From Alkalicoccobacillus porphyridii (GTDB lineage Bacteria; Bacillota; Bacilli; Bacillales; Bacillaceae_D), in NCBI RefSeq assembly GCF_007293315.1, contig NZ_VLXZ01000005.1:186001-250000 (forward strand): a stretch of 64,000 bases of DNA, given 5' to 3'. The notes beneath the pieces were generated by a model. It searched no databases. It saw only the letters and a program-made list of their open reading frames with translations, and had not been told where the DNA came from. The position numbers and the translations under genes are program-made. Shown piece after piece: positions 53,736 to 63,836 of the stretch. How positions within the stretch are numbered: the stretch's first letter is position 1; every line of letters begins with the position of its first letter.

Positions 53736-54260
53736 CTAACTATTAAAAAAAACTAATAAGATCAGGATTATTAGTACAAAAGTCGCTAGAACAAAAAAGA
53801 TTTTCTGTCTCCATAGATAACCCGCAATAATCCAACCAATTACAAATAAAGAAATGAGCACCCATAAATAAGCTCCCTGCCAAAGGAATAGAGCTAGTTT
53901 TAGGCTTGTAACAAATAAAATTAATGAAGACATCATAAGGTGAAGCGCAGATTCTGCAAGGTTATTTCTTTTAGCATACCCTAATAATCCCGTTATAAAA
54001 ATAAGAATTGTGCTAAGTGCAATTTGCATTGGCCATACAAAATCAGTAAAATATAGAATTAAGACGGAAAGACAGAAACACAATTGAGACAGAAAGACCC
54101 ACATGAACGGTAAATGAAATCGGTTTCGCTTTTTTACAAATGTTTCTTCACCCTCACTATATAAAGCCAATAGATAGTGACATTGCTGCTCTGGAAGAAG
54201 TTTGGATTCCTTCCAGTATTGAATTTCATTTATAATGATATCTTTTCTCTGACGTTCCAT
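53736..54260 (-). CDS. Membrane protein with short cytoplasmic N-terminus
   Basis: 174 residues. The N-terminal IIINEIQYWKESKLLPEQQCHYLLALYSEGEE is a conserved-looking SHOCT-like or DUF2157-like module seen in several Bacillus proteins; five or six hydrophobic helices follow. AGGAGG lies 5 nt before the ATG. It sits between sigA and cccA. I cannot assign a function. Confidence 0.65.
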   Translation of the reverse strand: MERQRKDIIINEIQYWKESKLLPEQQCHYLLALYSEGEETFVKKRNRFHLPFMWVFLSQLCFCLSVLILYFTDFVWPMQIALSTILIFITGLLGYAKRNNLAESALHLMMSSLILFVTSLKLALFLWQGAYLWVLISLFVIGWIIAGYLWRQKIFFVLATFVLIILILLVFFNS

Positions 54261-54273
54261 CACTGCCTCCTTA

Positions 54274-54310
54274 AAAAAAGGCTTACCCCAATTGGAGTAA
54301 ACCTTTTTAG
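54274..54310 (-). terminator. Terminator of the dnaG-sigA operon
   Basis: AAGGTTTACtCCAATTGGgGTAAGCCTT hairpin flanked by AAAAA and TTTTTTT on the minus strand, just past the sigA stop. Confidence 0.9.
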
Positions 54311-54318
54311 GAATGATT

Positions 54319-55434
54319 CTATTCTAAAAAGTCTTTTAGCCTTTTGCTTCTGCTAGGGTGGCGAAGCTTACGAAGGGCTTTGGCTTCGATTTGACGGATA
54401 CGCTCACGTGTAACGCCAAATACCTTTCCAACCTCTTCAAGTGTTCTCGTACGTCCATCATCAAGTCCGAAACGAAGACGTAAGACATTCTCTTCCCTGT
54501 CTGTTAATGTATCTAATACATCTTCAAGCTGTTCCTTTAATAATTCATAAGCAGCAGCATCTGAAGGAGCAAGGGCTTCTTGGTCTTCAATAAAGTCACC
54601 TAGATGTGAATCATCTTCTTCCCCAATTGGTGTTTCTAGAGAAACTGGCTCTTGGGCAATTTTTAGTATTTCACGCACTTTCTCAGGGGTCAATTCCATT
54701 TCTTCAGCTACCTCTTCAGGTGTTGGCTCTCGTCCAAAATCTTGAAGTAATTGACGTTGAACACGAATGAGCTTGTTAATGGTTTCCACCATGTGCACAG
54801 GTATTCTAATTGTACGCGCTTGATCAGCGATCGCTCTTGTAATTGCTTGGCGTATCCACCAGGTTGCGTACGTACTAAACTTAAACCCTTTTTGGAAATC
54901 GAACTTCTCAACAGCTTTAATTAGTCCCATGTTTCCTTCTTGAATAAGATCCAAGAATAACATACCACGACCAACATAACGCTTTGCAATCGAAACGACA
55001 AGTCGAAGGTTCGCTTCAGCCAGACGGCGTTTTGCTTCTTCATCTCCCTGCTCAATGCGTTTGGCCAATTCAATTTCTTCAGCTGCAGATAGTAGGTGTA
55101 CGCGTCCAATCTCTTTAAGATACATGCGGACTGGATCATTTATTTTGATGCCAGGTGGCACACTTAGATCGTTTAAATCAAACTCTTCTTCTTTTGCTAC
55201 CTCAGGTGAAGAAGGTCCATCGTCCGATTCATTTTGAAGATCAATTCCCTGTTCTCCTAGATACTCAAAGAATTCATCCATCTGCTCGGAATCTTGCTCG
55301 AAGCTCGCCATCTTCTCTGTAATTTCAGCGTAGCTTAAAACTCCGCGTTTCTTACCTACCTCCACTAACTGTTCTTTCACTTGATCGATGGATAATTCAC
55401 CTTCCGTAACTGGACGTAATGGTTTATCTGCCAT
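54319..55434 (-). CDS. sigA: Primary sigma factor SigA
   Basis: 371 residues. Region 1.1 remnant at the N-terminus; region 1.2/2 from [29 protein letters not shown]; -10 recognition in [26 protein letters not shown]...[16 protein letters not shown]; region 3; region 4 [26 protein letters not shown]. The length equals B. subtilis SigA. The strong GGAAGGAGGGG site is 5-6 nt before the ATG. It follows dnaG by 48 nt in the macromolecular synthesis operon. Confidence 0.98.
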   Translation of the reverse strand: MADKPLRPVTEGELSIDQVKEQLVEVGKKRGVLSYAEITEKMASFEQDSEQMDEFFEYLGEQGIDLQNESDDGPSSPEVAKEEEFDLNDLSVPPGIKINDPVRMYLKEIGRVHLLSAAEEIELAKRIEQGDEEAKRRLAEANLRLVVSIAKRYVGRGMLFLDLIQEGNMGLIKAVEKFDFQKGFKFSTYATWWIRQAITRAIADQARTIRIPVHMVETINKLIRVQRQLLQDFGREPTPEEVAEEMELTPEKVREILKIAQEPVSLETPIGEEDDSHLGDFIEDQEALAPSDAAAYELLKEQLEDVLDTLTDREENVLRLRFGLDDGRTRTLEEVGKVFGVTRERIRQIEAKALRKLRHPSRSKRLKDFLE

Positions 55435-55482
55435 GCGATCCCCTCCTTCCAATGTTCAAACCTAACTATTTATGCTAGCTTT

Positions 55483-57288
55483 CTAAGAAAGCTCTCTCTT
55501 TAGGTGCTGAATTTCAATTAATAATCTTGCTTGGGTAATGGGGTCATGTTCAAGCTTCAATTCAGCTTGCTTTTGCTGTATCTCTACCCTCTTTGGATAA
55601 TCTTGAATCAATTTAATATAATCCTCGAGCTCCTCTTCTGAGCATTCAACATTAACAGTCATTGTTGAAAGCTCTGACGCGAGACGAACGAGGGATGCAT
55701 CCTCTATGCTCTGTAAGAACTCTTTTGGGTTTGCTTCATTTCCTTTTCCATAATAGGCCAACAAATAAGCAAACAGAGCCTGATGCTCATCCACATTAAA
55801 TGCGGATCCAAGCTGTTCTTGAATTCGCCAAGCGAGATCCTCATTTTCCATCATTAAGACAAGCAGAATACGTTCTGCGTTCTGATAAGCAGGTAAGAGA
55901 CGCTTTTGTCTTACCTGCCTTCGCTCACTGACATTGCTAACCTGAGTTGCCTCTTTTGCAGGATGGATGGTTTTTGTTTCCCGATACATTCGGTATTGCT
56001 CCTGCTTCAGCACATCTAGAGATAGCGAAAACTCGTCAGCGAGCTGCCTTAAATAGTAGTCCCTTTCTATCGCACGAGGCAAAGCAGCTAGCTCTTCTAG
56101 TACTTCTTCGATATAAGACATTCGTTCTCCTTCATCTCGGAGATTTTTCTCCTGACGAAGGTATTTCATCTTAAAAGCCATCACCGTTTGACCTGACCCT
56201 ATTACATCCGAATTAAATCGTTCAGCTCCAAAAGCTTTGATGTAGTCATCGGGATCATAGCCCTCCGGCATAGTTGTTATACTTACTGTACAGCCTGCTT
56301 TTTCAAGTAAACTCGCCGATCGAAAGGCTGCACTTTGCCCTGCGGAATCCGAATCATAACATATTAATATATGTTCGGCGTTACGTCTTAATATCTTTGC
56401 GTGCTCTTCCGTTAAAGCTGTACCCAGTGTTGCAACACCATTATCGACTCCTGCTCCCCACGCTGCAACAACATCGGCTGCTCCCTCGAGTAATACCGCT
56501 ATGTTCTTTTTACGGATAGAAGCTCTTGCCAGATGTAGACCATATAATAGCTTGTTTTTATGAAAGATCGGTGTGTCTGGACTATTTAAGTACTTTGGCT
56601 TACCTTCCCCAACCAATCGACCACTAAACCCTACAACTTTACCCTGGGAATCCCATATTGGAAACATCAAGCGATTTCGAAAACGATCATATACGCCTTC
56701 CGATTGATCACGTTCAGCTACCAAACCTGCCTGCACAAGGCTTGCCTCCGTAAAGTTCTTTTTTGTAAGGAAGGTAGCCAGGTTCTCCCATCCATTAGGG
56801 GCAAAACCTATTTGAAAGTGTGTAAGCTGCTCGTTCGTAAATCCCCTTTGACTTGCATACTCACGTCCGGCATTCCCTTCTTCTGTGAACGCAAAAACGC
56901 GCTGATAAAACGTTGCCGCTTCCTCATGTCCCCTAAGCATTTCTGCAAATTGATGATTCGATGAGCGACTTTCTGAAGACTGATGCATTGCTTCAGGGAG
57001 GTCAATACCGCCTTTATCTGCTAAGTACTTAACTGAGTCAGTAAAGGAATATCCTTCATGATCTCTCAGAAATGTAAATACATTACCCCCAGCTCCACAG
57101 CCAAAGCAATGATACACCTGCTTTTCAGGGGAAACTGAAAACGAAGGGGACTTCTCACCATGAAATGGGCATAAGCCCGTGTATTGCTTCCCCTGTTTCT
57201 TAAGCTGCACAAATTGACTGATCACATCTACAATATCACTCGACTTGCGAATTTCTTCGATCTTCTCCTCTGGAATTCGGGTACTCAT
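55483..57288 (-). CDS. dnaG: DNA primase DnaG
   Basis: 601 residues. The N-terminal CHC2 zinc finger has CPFHGEKSPSF and HCFGCGAGGN (ligands at about 40, 43, 61 and 64). The RNA-polymerase core includes GFSGRLVGEGKPKYLNSPDTP and the Toprim EGAADVVAAWGAG and CYDSDSAGQ. A C-terminal DnaB-interacting helical domain follows (about 450-600). It makes RNA primers for both strands. The EGAAD motif replaces the more common EGYMD, a small difference to note. Confidence 0.96.
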   Translation of the reverse strand: MSTRIPEEKIEEIRKSSDIVDVISQFVQLKKQGKQYTGLCPFHGEKSPSFSVSPEKQVYHCFGCGAGGNVFTFLRDHEGYSFTDSVKYLADKGGIDLPEAMHQSSESRSSNHQFAEMLRGHEEAATFYQRVFAFTEEGNAGREYASQRGFTNEQLTHFQIGFAPNGWENLATFLTKKNFTEASLVQAGLVAERDQSEGVYDRFRNRLMFPIWDSQGKVVGFSGRLVGEGKPKYLNSPDTPIFHKNKLLYGLHLARASIRKKNIAVLLEGAADVVAAWGAGVDNGVATLGTALTEEHAKILRRNAEHILICYDSDSAGQSAAFRSASLLEKAGCTVSITTMPEGYDPDDYIKAFGAERFNSDVIGSGQTVMAFKMKYLRQEKNLRDEGERMSYIEEVLEELAALPRAIERDYYLRQLADEFSLSLDVLKQEQYRMYRETKTIHPAKEATQVSNVSERRQVRQKRLLPAYQNAERILLVLMMENEDLAWRIQEQLGSAFNVDEHQALFAYLLAYYGKGNEANPKEFLQSIEDASLVRLASELSTMTVNVECSEEELEDYIKLIQDYPKRVEIQQKQAELKLEHDPITQARLLIEIQHLKRELS

Positions 57289-57354
57289 TCACATCACCGT
57301 TCATATAAAATCATCATAAAACAATAAGATTCGAGCTTTTCTTCGTTTTTCCTG

Positions 57355-57807
57355 CTAATTTTGCAAAGTTTTCTCCAAAAGAAGCGAGAATCGTTGTCTA
57401 TCTTCTTCTGTGAAGGGTTTTGGACCTTTTGTTCTTATTCCCCTTCTACGCTTTTGAGCCGATTGATACCTTACGTCAAGCAATTGTTCTATTGTTTCTT
57501 CTGTATATTGATTTCCCCGTGGAGAGAACACTCTTACATGTTTCCTGAGAAGCAAAGAGGCTAAAGCGTGATCCTGAGTCACACACAGATCCCCTGCTCG
57601 AATCTTATTAAGAATGTATAAGTCCACTGCCTCTGAATCAGAATCGACCATGATTTGTTCTACCTCAGAAGGTAAAAACATCGTGTGCGCATAAGACATC
57701 ACAAACACAATCTTTAAATCTGCTCGAAAACGATAAGCCAGTATCTCCTCCTTTACAGGACAGGAATCTGCATCTACATACAAAATGATGTGTTGTTTTT
57801 CATCCAT
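57355..57807 (-). CDS. yqxD: YaiI/YqxD family protein (DUF188)
   Basis: 150 residues. The N-terminal block YVDADSCPVKEEIL and the DQDHALASLLLRK-like block (CVTQDHALASLL) are the DUF188 signatures of a PIN-like fold. RGNQYTEETIEQLLDVRYQSAQKRRRG precedes the C-terminus. Function is unknown. It is 66 nt upstream of dnaG, as in B. subtilis. The spacer 57808-58078 upstream is A/T-rich; I see only a weak TTGGCA...ATTAAG promoter-like pair near 57915-57945 and no gene. Confidence 0.88.
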   Translation of the reverse strand: MDEKQHIILYVDADSCPVKEEILAYRFRADLKIVFVMSYAHTMFLPSEVEQIMVDSDSEAVDLYILNKIRAGDLCVTQDHALASLLLRKHVRVFSPRGNQYTEETIEQLLDVRYQSAQKRRRGIRTKGPKPFTEEDRQRFSLLLEKTLQN

Positions 57808-58078
57808 TGTACTAAATTAATTCCACACTCCTTTAAAAAATCCTTCTTTAAATTAAAAAAAAGTTGAAATACGTCGAAATTTGCAACACATAACCTGAAA
57901 CTGACTCGATCTTAATGTATCTCTTACTATCATTGCCAAAAAAATTGGAAAAAGTCTTGACTTTTCAAATTTATTTGTTCTCTCTGTTAATTAGACCATT
58001 TTTTATTTGAAATCACAATTCTTTATTATACGTAATAATTGTCCATTTGAACAGAATTTTATTTTAGACCTGATTCAG

Positions 58079-58130
58079 AAAACCAAACCCCATACCACTA
58101 TTACTTTGTGATATGGGGTTTGGTTTTTCT
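58079..58130 (-). terminator. Terminator of ppsR
   Basis: AAAACCAAACCCCATAtCAC / GTGgTATGGGGTTTGGTTTT stem with an 11-nt loop, overlapping the ppsR stop. Confidence 0.9.
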
Positions 58131-58944
58131 ATTTTCGTTGAAACATATTTGAGATTAAATTTGCTGTTTCCTCAACAGCCTTATTTGATACATCCACAAC
58201 TGGGCATCCAATTCTGTTCATTACTTTCTCAGAATACTCAAGTTCTTCTTTAATACGATTGATATTGGCATAATTTGCCTCTGACTTAAGTCCTAACGCC
58301 TTTAGTCTTTCAGTACGAATGCTATTTAATTTCTCTGGGCTGATCTTTAACCCTATACATTTTTGAGGAGAAATCTTAAAAAGTTCAGCTGGTGGTTCTA
58401 CTTCTGGTACTAATGGAACATTTGCCACTTTTAAGCGCTTATGAGCTAGGTACTGAGATAATGGTGTTTTTGAAGTGCGAGATACACCAATTAATACGAC
58501 ATCTGCCCTAATAATCCCTCTCGGGTCACGACCATCATCGTACTTAACTGCAAATTCAATCGCTTCCACCTTTCGAAAATAATCCTCGTCTAGCCTGTAT
58601 ATCACTCCCGGCTCGTATCTCGGCTTTTTATTTGTTAGCTCAGAAACCTTTTGTAGCATAGGACCGATGATATCTACAGTTTCTACTTGCTCTTCAGCCG
58701 CTCTCGTCAGTAAATAGTTTTTCATATCTGGGACAACAAGTGTAAATGCAATTAAGGCTTTAACCTGAGAGGCTAAATAAATGACTTCTTCAATCGTCCC
58801 TTTGTCTTCCACATACGGAATTCTGCGCAGCTCTACTCCAGAATCACTAAATTGACTAACAGCTGCCTTTACGACCAGCTCTGCCGTTTCCCCTACAGAG
58901 TCTGAAACTACATAGACAATGGGCCGATGATTAATTTCCTCCAT
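58129..58944 (-). CDS. yqfL: Pyruvate, phosphate dikinase regulatory protein (PpsR/YqfL)
   Basis: 271 residues. The N-terminal [24 protein letters not shown], the P-loop-like [18 protein letters not shown] (about 150) and the [13 protein letters not shown] block identify the DUF299 family, a bifunctional kinase/pyrophosphorylase for PPDK or PEP synthase. In B. subtilis it is co-transcribed with ccpN and affects gluconeogenic control, and here it follows ccpN by 41 nt. Confidence 0.94.
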   Translation of the reverse strand: MEEINHRPIVYVVSDSVGETAELVVKAAVSQFSDSGVELRRIPYVEDKGTIEEVIYLASQVKALIAFTLVVPDMKNYLLTRAAEEQVETVDIIGPMLQKVSELTNKKPRYEPGVIYRLDEDYFRKVEAIEFAVKYDDGRDPRGIIRADVVLIGVSRTSKTPLSQYLAHKRLKVANVPLVPEVEPPAELFKISPQKCIGLKISPEKLNSIRTERLKALGLKSEANYANINRIKEELEYSEKVMNRIGCPVVDVSNKAVEETANLISNMFQRK

Positions 58945-58985
58945 GTAAACCTCTCCTTGTACAAATGAGTAATAGGTGCGAGAAC

Positions 58986-59621
58986 CTAAATCGTTTCATT
59001 GTTAGCCAGGTCAACAAGCAGACTCGTCATATTTGTTTTTGTAATTCGTCCAGTTACTTCATATCCACTGCCATGACTAACCTTTTTAACGATCGGCAAC
59101 CCATCAATTTGTTTATTTATTAGCTTTTTAGCTACCTCAATGATCGAGTCTTGATCCTCACAAACCGTTACGTTTGGCATTCTTGTCATAATTACTCCAA
59201 CAGGAATGCTCTCTAGAGATTGCTGTCCTAAGCTTGCTCGTAAAAGGTCTTTTCTAGATACAACACCAGACAGTGTGGAGAGCTTATCAACTACAAATAA
59301 CGTGCCCACATCTTCTAGAAACATCGTGGTGACCGCTTCATAGACGGATGAGGATTCAGTTACTACCACTGGTCGAGATTTATAATGACCCACTGTAATT
59401 GTTTTGACCTTATCTGAAAGGATATGATCATTTGATTTACCCGTATAGAAATAGCCTACTCTAGGTCTGGCATCTAAGTAACCAGACATCGTTAATATCG
59501 CTAAATCTGGTCTGAGCGTTGCTCTTGTTAAAGAGAGCCTTTCTGCAATGCTTTCTCCCGTAATCGGTCCATTTTCCTTAACGATTGTCAGAATCTGCTC
59601 TTGTCTGCTCGATAGCTCGAT
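58986..59621 (-). CDS. ccpN: CcpN transcriptional repressor (HTH plus CBS pair); start codon missing or non-canonical
   Basis: The uninterrupted reading frame gives the N-terminal [19 protein letters not shown]...[14 protein letters not shown], the linker [15 protein letters not shown], and two CBS domains (about 85-210). It is full length for CcpN, which represses gapB and pckA in gluconeogenesis. But the frame has no ATG, GTG or TTG before residue 45: TGA-AGT-GCC-ATC lies where the start should be. The ATC at 59621 is 6 nt after GGTGA. An adjacent GTG (59626) would be in frame with 1 or 4 extra nt. The ATG at 59489 would lose the HTH. Confidence 0.85.
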   Translation of the reverse strand: MELSSRQEQILTIVKENGPITGESIAERLSLTRATLRPDLAILTMSGYLDARPRVGYFYTGKSNDHILSDKVKTITVGHYKSRPVVVTESSSVYEAVTTMFLEDVGTLFVVDKLSTLSGVVSRKDLLRASLGQQSLESIPVGVIMTRMPNVTVCEDQDSIIEVAKKLINKQIDGLPIVKKVSHGSGYEVTGRITKTNMTSLLVDLANNETI

Positions 59622-59657
59622 GGCACTTCACCGCCTTTTCAATAACAAACCTATTTG

Positions 59658-61739
59658 TTAATAGACTATCTTTTGAAACTTAGCAAAGGCTTCAATTTCG
59701 TGTGCCAACTGCTTCATCAGCTGCAGGCGGTTTGCTTTCACATGTTCATCCTCAGACATAACCATAATATGTTCAAAATAATGATGAACAGCCGGTGCCG
59801 TTTCTTCAAGTGCTAGAAAGGCCTGCTCAGGCTCTCTTCTTTGCTTATACTCTTTTAGAAGCGAGCTAAGCTCATTATAGCGCGCATAAAGTGTGTGCTC
59901 TTCCTCTTTTTCAAAAAGAGCTGGGTTAATTTCAGTGTCTACTTCCGACTTACGAGCAATATTGGTTACACGGCTTAAGGCTTCGACAACCTTTTTGAAT
60001 GAATCTTTTTTCTTGGCATCGGATATTAGCGCTGCCTTCTGGAATAGCCATGGTACAGACCCATCCTCTCCTTCAAGGATCGCATCAATTACATCATATT
60101 CGATACCTTTATCTGACAACGCATGTTTTACTCTAAGCGCGAAGAATTCAAGTAGTTCCATTACAAGTTTTTCTTTATCTTTAATTGGTAACCCGTGTGC
60201 CTCAATTGTGTCGGTAGCAAGCTGTAACAATTCATGTAACGTCATATCCACATTTTTCTCAGCAGCCATTTGGACAAGACCCAATGCTTGTCTTCTTAGG
60301 GCATAAGGATCCTGTGAACCACTTGGAATTAATCCAATGGCAAAACACGAAACAATTGTATCAAGCTTGTCAGCCATACTGACAAGAAATCCTGTCATTG
60401 AACTTGGTAAGTGGTCCCCTGCAAATCGAGGGTAATAATGCTCTTTCACTGCTTTTGCAACTTCCTTATCCTCGCCTAGGTGTAGTGCATATACTTCGCC
60501 CATAAGACCCTGTAATTCTGGGAATTCGCCCACCATCTGCGAAACTAAATCAAATTTACTAATTCCTGCAGCACGTTGAACTCTTTCTTGCTCTTTTGCT
60601 GAATCTAATCCAAGTTGTTTGGCAAGGTTTCCTGCTATCGCCTGAATACGTTTCACCTTATCACCTAGAGAACCAATTTCTTCATGATAAACGATTGAAT
60701 CCAGCTGCTTAACAGCTGCATCAATATTCAACTTCTGGTCTTCCTTAAAGAAAAAGGCTGAGTCAGAAAAACGTGCGCGTAACACTTTTTCGTTTCCTCG
60801 TGCTACATTTTCCAAATGACGGGCATCACCGTTCCGTACCGTAATAAAATGAGGAAGTAGCTCCCCCTCCAAATTTTCTACCGGGAAGTAACGCTGGTGT
60901 TCTTTCATTGTGGTAAGTAGTACCTCACGAGGTAATGTTAAAAACTCCCCTTCAAACCCACCACTTAACGCAGTTGGCCACTCCACTAAGTTATTCACTT
61001 CTTCTAATAGATCCTCATTTACAGGTATCACCCACCCTGAGGCTTCAGCTAGCTCTTCTAGTTGTTGGCGAATGGTTTCTTTTCTTGCTAAAGGATCAGC
61101 GAGAACAAACTGCTCTTGCAGAAGCTCAACATACCGACTTGGTTCCTCTATTGTCAGCTCCTCCCCTAAAAAACGATGACCTCGACTGGATCTCCCTGAT
61201 TCTATCGTTGTAATAGTAAAAGGCACAACTGTTTCTCCATAGAGCGCAACCAACCACTGAATGGGTCTGGCAAATCGCAATGAGTAATCATGCCATCTCA
61301 TATTTTTAGGAAAATGAAGGGCTGTTACCACCTCTTTTATTTCAGGAAGAAGCTCCAGGGTTGGTTTTCCTTTTTGAAATGATTTGGCAAATACATATTC
61401 TGTTCCTTTAACTTCTTTTACTGCAAGGTCATCAGGACTGATGCCCTGCCCACGCGCAAAGCCCTCAGCGGCTTTTGTCCAACTGCCATCATCAGCAATA
61501 GCAATTTTCTTAGCAGGTCCTCTAGATTCTGTTTCAAGATCCTCTTGCGCAGCGGTAAGGTCTTTTACAATAACAGCTAAGCGACGTGGTGTGGAAAAAG
61601 CCTCAACCGCTTCAAACGAGAGTCTCTGTTCCGTTAACCATTTAGTTACAGCCTGCTTTAGCTGTTCCATAGAACTTGTAACAAAGCGTGCTGGAAGCTC
61701 CTCTAAACCTATTTCAAGTAAAAAATCCTGTTTAGTCAT
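59658..61739 (-). CDS. glyS: Glycyl-tRNA synthetase beta subunit
   Basis: 693 residues starting [20 protein letters not shown], the beta-subunit signature. It contains the HD-like [21 protein letters not shown] and a C-terminal anticodon-binding DALR-type domain (about 590-690). It pairs with GlyQ as alpha2beta2. The start overlaps glyQ by 8 nt, coupling translation of the two subunits. Confidence 0.97.
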   Translation of the reverse strand: MTKQDFLLEIGLEELPARFVTSSMEQLKQAVTKWLTEQRLSFEAVEAFSTPRRLAVIVKDLTAAQEDLETESRGPAKKIAIADDGSWTKAAEGFARGQGISPDDLAVKEVKGTEYVFAKSFQKGKPTLELLPEIKEVVTALHFPKNMRWHDYSLRFARPIQWLVALYGETVVPFTITTIESGRSSRGHRFLGEELTIEEPSRYVELLQEQFVLADPLARKETIRQQLEELAEASGWVIPVNEDLLEEVNNLVEWPTALSGGFEGEFLTLPREVLLTTMKEHQRYFPVENLEGELLPHFITVRNGDARHLENVARGNEKVLRARFSDSAFFFKEDQKLNIDAAVKQLDSIVYHEEIGSLGDKVKRIQAIAGNLAKQLGLDSAKEQERVQRAAGISKFDLVSQMVGEFPELQGLMGEVYALHLGEDKEVAKAVKEHYYPRFAGDHLPSSMTGFLVSMADKLDTIVSCFAIGLIPSGSQDPYALRRQALGLVQMAAEKNVDMTLHELLQLATDTIEAHGLPIKDKEKLVMELLEFFALRVKHALSDKGIEYDVIDAILEGEDGSVPWLFQKAALISDAKKKDSFKKVVEALSRVTNIARKSEVDTEINPALFEKEEEHTLYARYNELSSLLKEYKQRREPEQAFLALEETAPAVHHYFEHIMVMSEDEHVKANRLQLMKQLAHEIEAFAKFQKIVY

Positions 61740-62622
61740 TTGAAGTCGCCTCCTTTTCTTTTAACAGTGGAAAGCCTAATCTTTCTCGCTCTTCGTAATA
61801 AAGTCTAGCTGCATTTCTGGCAAGCGTTCGAACTCTGCCAATATATCCAGTTCGTTCAGTTACTGAGATAGCTCCACGTGCATCTAGTAGGTTAAAGGAA
61901 TGGGAGCATTTTAAGATATAGTCATAGGCCGGTAGTACAAGCTGCTCATTAAGGGCACGCGCCGCCTCTTTTTCATAGGTTGAAAACAACGTAAATAGCA
62001 TCTTTGTATCAGAAACTTCAAAAGTATATTTGGAATGCTCGTACTCAGCCTGACTAAAGATGTCGCCATATGTAAAACCATCCACCCATTCAAGGTCAAA
62101 AACATTTTCTTTATCTTGAATATAGGAGGCTAGGCGCTCAAGACCATACGTGATTTCCGCTGAAACAGGATTTGCTTCTAATCCTCCTACCTGTTGGAAA
62201 TAGGTGAATTGTGTAATCTCCATACCATCTAACCAAACTTCCCAACCAAGGCCAGCGCAACCTAAAGTAGGATTTTCCCAGTTATCTTCTACAAAACGAA
62301 TGTCATGTTCCAATGGATTAATTCCAATGGTCTTTAAACTGTCCAAATATAACTCCTGAATGTTTAAAGGTGATGGCTTCATGACCACCTGAAACTGATG
62401 GTGCTGATATAGGCGATTTGGATTCTCCCCATATCGTCCATCCGCCGGTCTTCTAGACGGCTCAACATAAGCCACATTCCATGGCTCGGGCCCAATCGTT
62501 TTAAGTAATGTAAATGGGCTCATCGTCCCTGCACCTTTCTCCGTATCATAAGCCTGCATAATAATACAATTGTGATCAGCCCAATAACGTTGAAGTGTCA
62601 TGATCATTTGCTGTACATTCAT
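61732..62622 (-). CDS. glyQ: Glycyl-tRNA synthetase alpha subunit
   Basis: 296 residues. The class II catalytic core is intact: [48 protein letters not shown], and [10 protein letters not shown]. It binds ATP and glycine. The gene lies behind a T-box leader and starts with AGGAGG. Confidence 0.97.
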   Translation of the reverse strand: MNVQQMIMTLQRYWADHNCIIMQAYDTEKGAGTMSPFTLLKTIGPEPWNVAYVEPSRRPADGRYGENPNRLYQHHQFQVVMKPSPLNIQELYLDSLKTIGINPLEHDIRFVEDNWENPTLGCAGLGWEVWLDGMEITQFTYFQQVGGLEANPVSAEITYGLERLASYIQDKENVFDLEWVDGFTYGDIFSQAEYEHSKYTFEVSDTKMLFTLFSTYEKEAARALNEQLVLPAYDYILKCSHSFNLLDARGAISVTERTGYIGRVRTLARNAARLYYEERERLGFPLLKEKEATSND

Positions 62623-62659
62623 CGTAATTCCTCCTTATTTCAAGTGAATGCATAAAGAA

Positions 62660-62875
62660 CAAAAAAACTCCCGTCCCTATGCTGTATTCAGCATAGGGAC
62701 GGGAGTTATTCCCGCGGTTCCACCCTACTTATTCATACCTAGTATGAATCACCTTCATCGAATGTGCTCAGAAACGCCCTTCTCTATCGGTTGAATCTCA
62801 GGCTTGCACCATCCCTGAGTCGCTTTGTTCAACTAATGATAGATACTCCTTTTCTTCAACGCACCTATATAATAA
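62660..62875 (-). promoter_or_regulatory. Glycine-specific T-box leader with terminator
   Basis: The minus-strand leader holds the T-box AGGGTGGAACCGCGGG (62711-62726), whose TGGA pairs with the tRNA-Gly end UCCA. A terminator with a roughly 18-bp stem (AACTCCCGTCCCTATGCTG and its complement) plus TTTTTTT lies at 62661-62707. Stem I spans about 62770-62870, and a GGC at 62776-62778 is a candidate Gly specifier. Uncharged tRNA-Gly should allow readthrough into glyQS. Confidence 0.93.
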
Positions 62876-62879
62876 AAGA

Positions 62880-62908
62880 ATCATACAAAAAAATATGCTA
62901 CGTGTCAA
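62880..62908 (-). promoter_or_regulatory. SigA promoter of the glyQS T-box transcript
   Basis: TTGACA (62903-62908), 17-nt spacer, TATGAT (62880-62885) on the minus strand. It overlaps the last codons of recO. Confidence 0.85.
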
Positions 62909-63662
62909 TATTCAGTCCATCCGTCATCCGATCTAACTGATCCAGAAAACGTCTTGATTTTAAGGTTACGCCAGAATACTCATCATAATATGCTCTAATA
63001 ATTTGTTTTAACTGTTGTTTCGTTTCTTTTTTTAATGATATATTTCCTAATCGGTGTAAATTCATGTCGTGAAATAATTTAAGCAGCCTCACCGTTTGTG
63101 GAGAACACGGATAAGCGTATTCATCCTTATGGAGGCATCGAGAGCATACAAAACCCGCAAAGCGAATCGAAAAGGCAACAGGCATTTCCTTTGAACCACA
63201 GCATATACAGTGGTCAAGCTGAGGACTTATTCCAGCTACTTCAAGCATTTTCACTTCAAAAATACGTGAAAGCACCTCCGGGTCAGCGCCCTCCTCCATA
63301 TGAAGCAAACATAAGTAAAGCCAATCAAATAACCATAGATACCTTTTATTCTCTTCTGTTAGTCTATCCACTAATTCTGCCATGTACATGGCATATGAGG
63401 CATACGTAAGATCCTCTCTAATTTTTCGAAAGGACTTAATTGGATCTCCTTGGTTAAGAGTACCTAAGCCGCTCCCCTTATAAATCACATAGGACCCATA
63501 TATAAAGGGCTGTGATACGGCAGCAAACTGACTTCTTGGTTTCTTAGCTCCCCGCGCCATCACCGCAAGTTTGCCACGTTCTTTTGTATAAAACGTAATG
63601 ATCTTATTTGTTTCTCCGTAATCAACGGTTTTTATGACAATCGCTTCAACTCGTTCGAGCAT
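62898..63662 (-). CDS. recO: DNA repair protein RecO
   Basis: 254 residues. The N-terminal OB fold begins MLERVEAIVIKTVDYGETNKI; a helical region follows, and a C-terminal zinc finger has CICCG and CSRC (about 152-180). RecO loads RecA with RecR in gap repair. Its order next to yqzL and glyQS is conserved in Bacillus. The glyQS promoter lies in its 3' end. Confidence 0.95.
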   Translation of the reverse strand: MLERVEAIVIKTVDYGETNKIITFYTKERGKLAVMARGAKKPRSQFAAVSQPFIYGSYVIYKGSGLGTLNQGDPIKSFRKIREDLTYASYAMYMAELVDRLTEENKRYLWLFDWLYLCLLHMEEGADPEVLSRIFEVKMLEVAGISPQLDHCICCGSKEMPVAFSIRFAGFVCSRCLHKDEYAYPCSPQTVRLLKLFHDMNLHRLGNISLKKETKQQLKQIIRAYYDEYSGVTLKSRRFLDQLDRMTDGLNIDT

Positions 63663-63683
63663 CTTTTACCACCTAGCTGCTTG

Positions 63684-63836
63684 TTACTTGGAGGATGAAT
63701 CAATAGACATCTCTGTATCGCTTACCTCTTGGGCCTCTTCGCTCCCCGCTTCTGAATCGCGCTCAAGCTCTTTTATTAATAAATACGTATCCACATTTCC
63801 CGTATGACTAAATACCTTCCAGGATAAATCAAGCAT
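63684..63836 (-). CDS. yqzL: YqzL small protein
   Basis: 50 residues read directly: MLDLSWKVFSHTGNVDTYLLIKEL is the YqzL block, followed by an acidic Ser/Glu-rich tail. AAAGGGGTG precedes the ATG. It sits 21 nt upstream of recO, as in B. subtilis between era and recO. Function is unknown. The 164 nt beyond it to the window edge show no recognisable era sequence. Confidence 0.92.
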   Translation of the reverse strand: MLDLSWKVFSHTGNVDTYLLIKELERDSEAGSEEAQEVSDTEMSIDSSSK

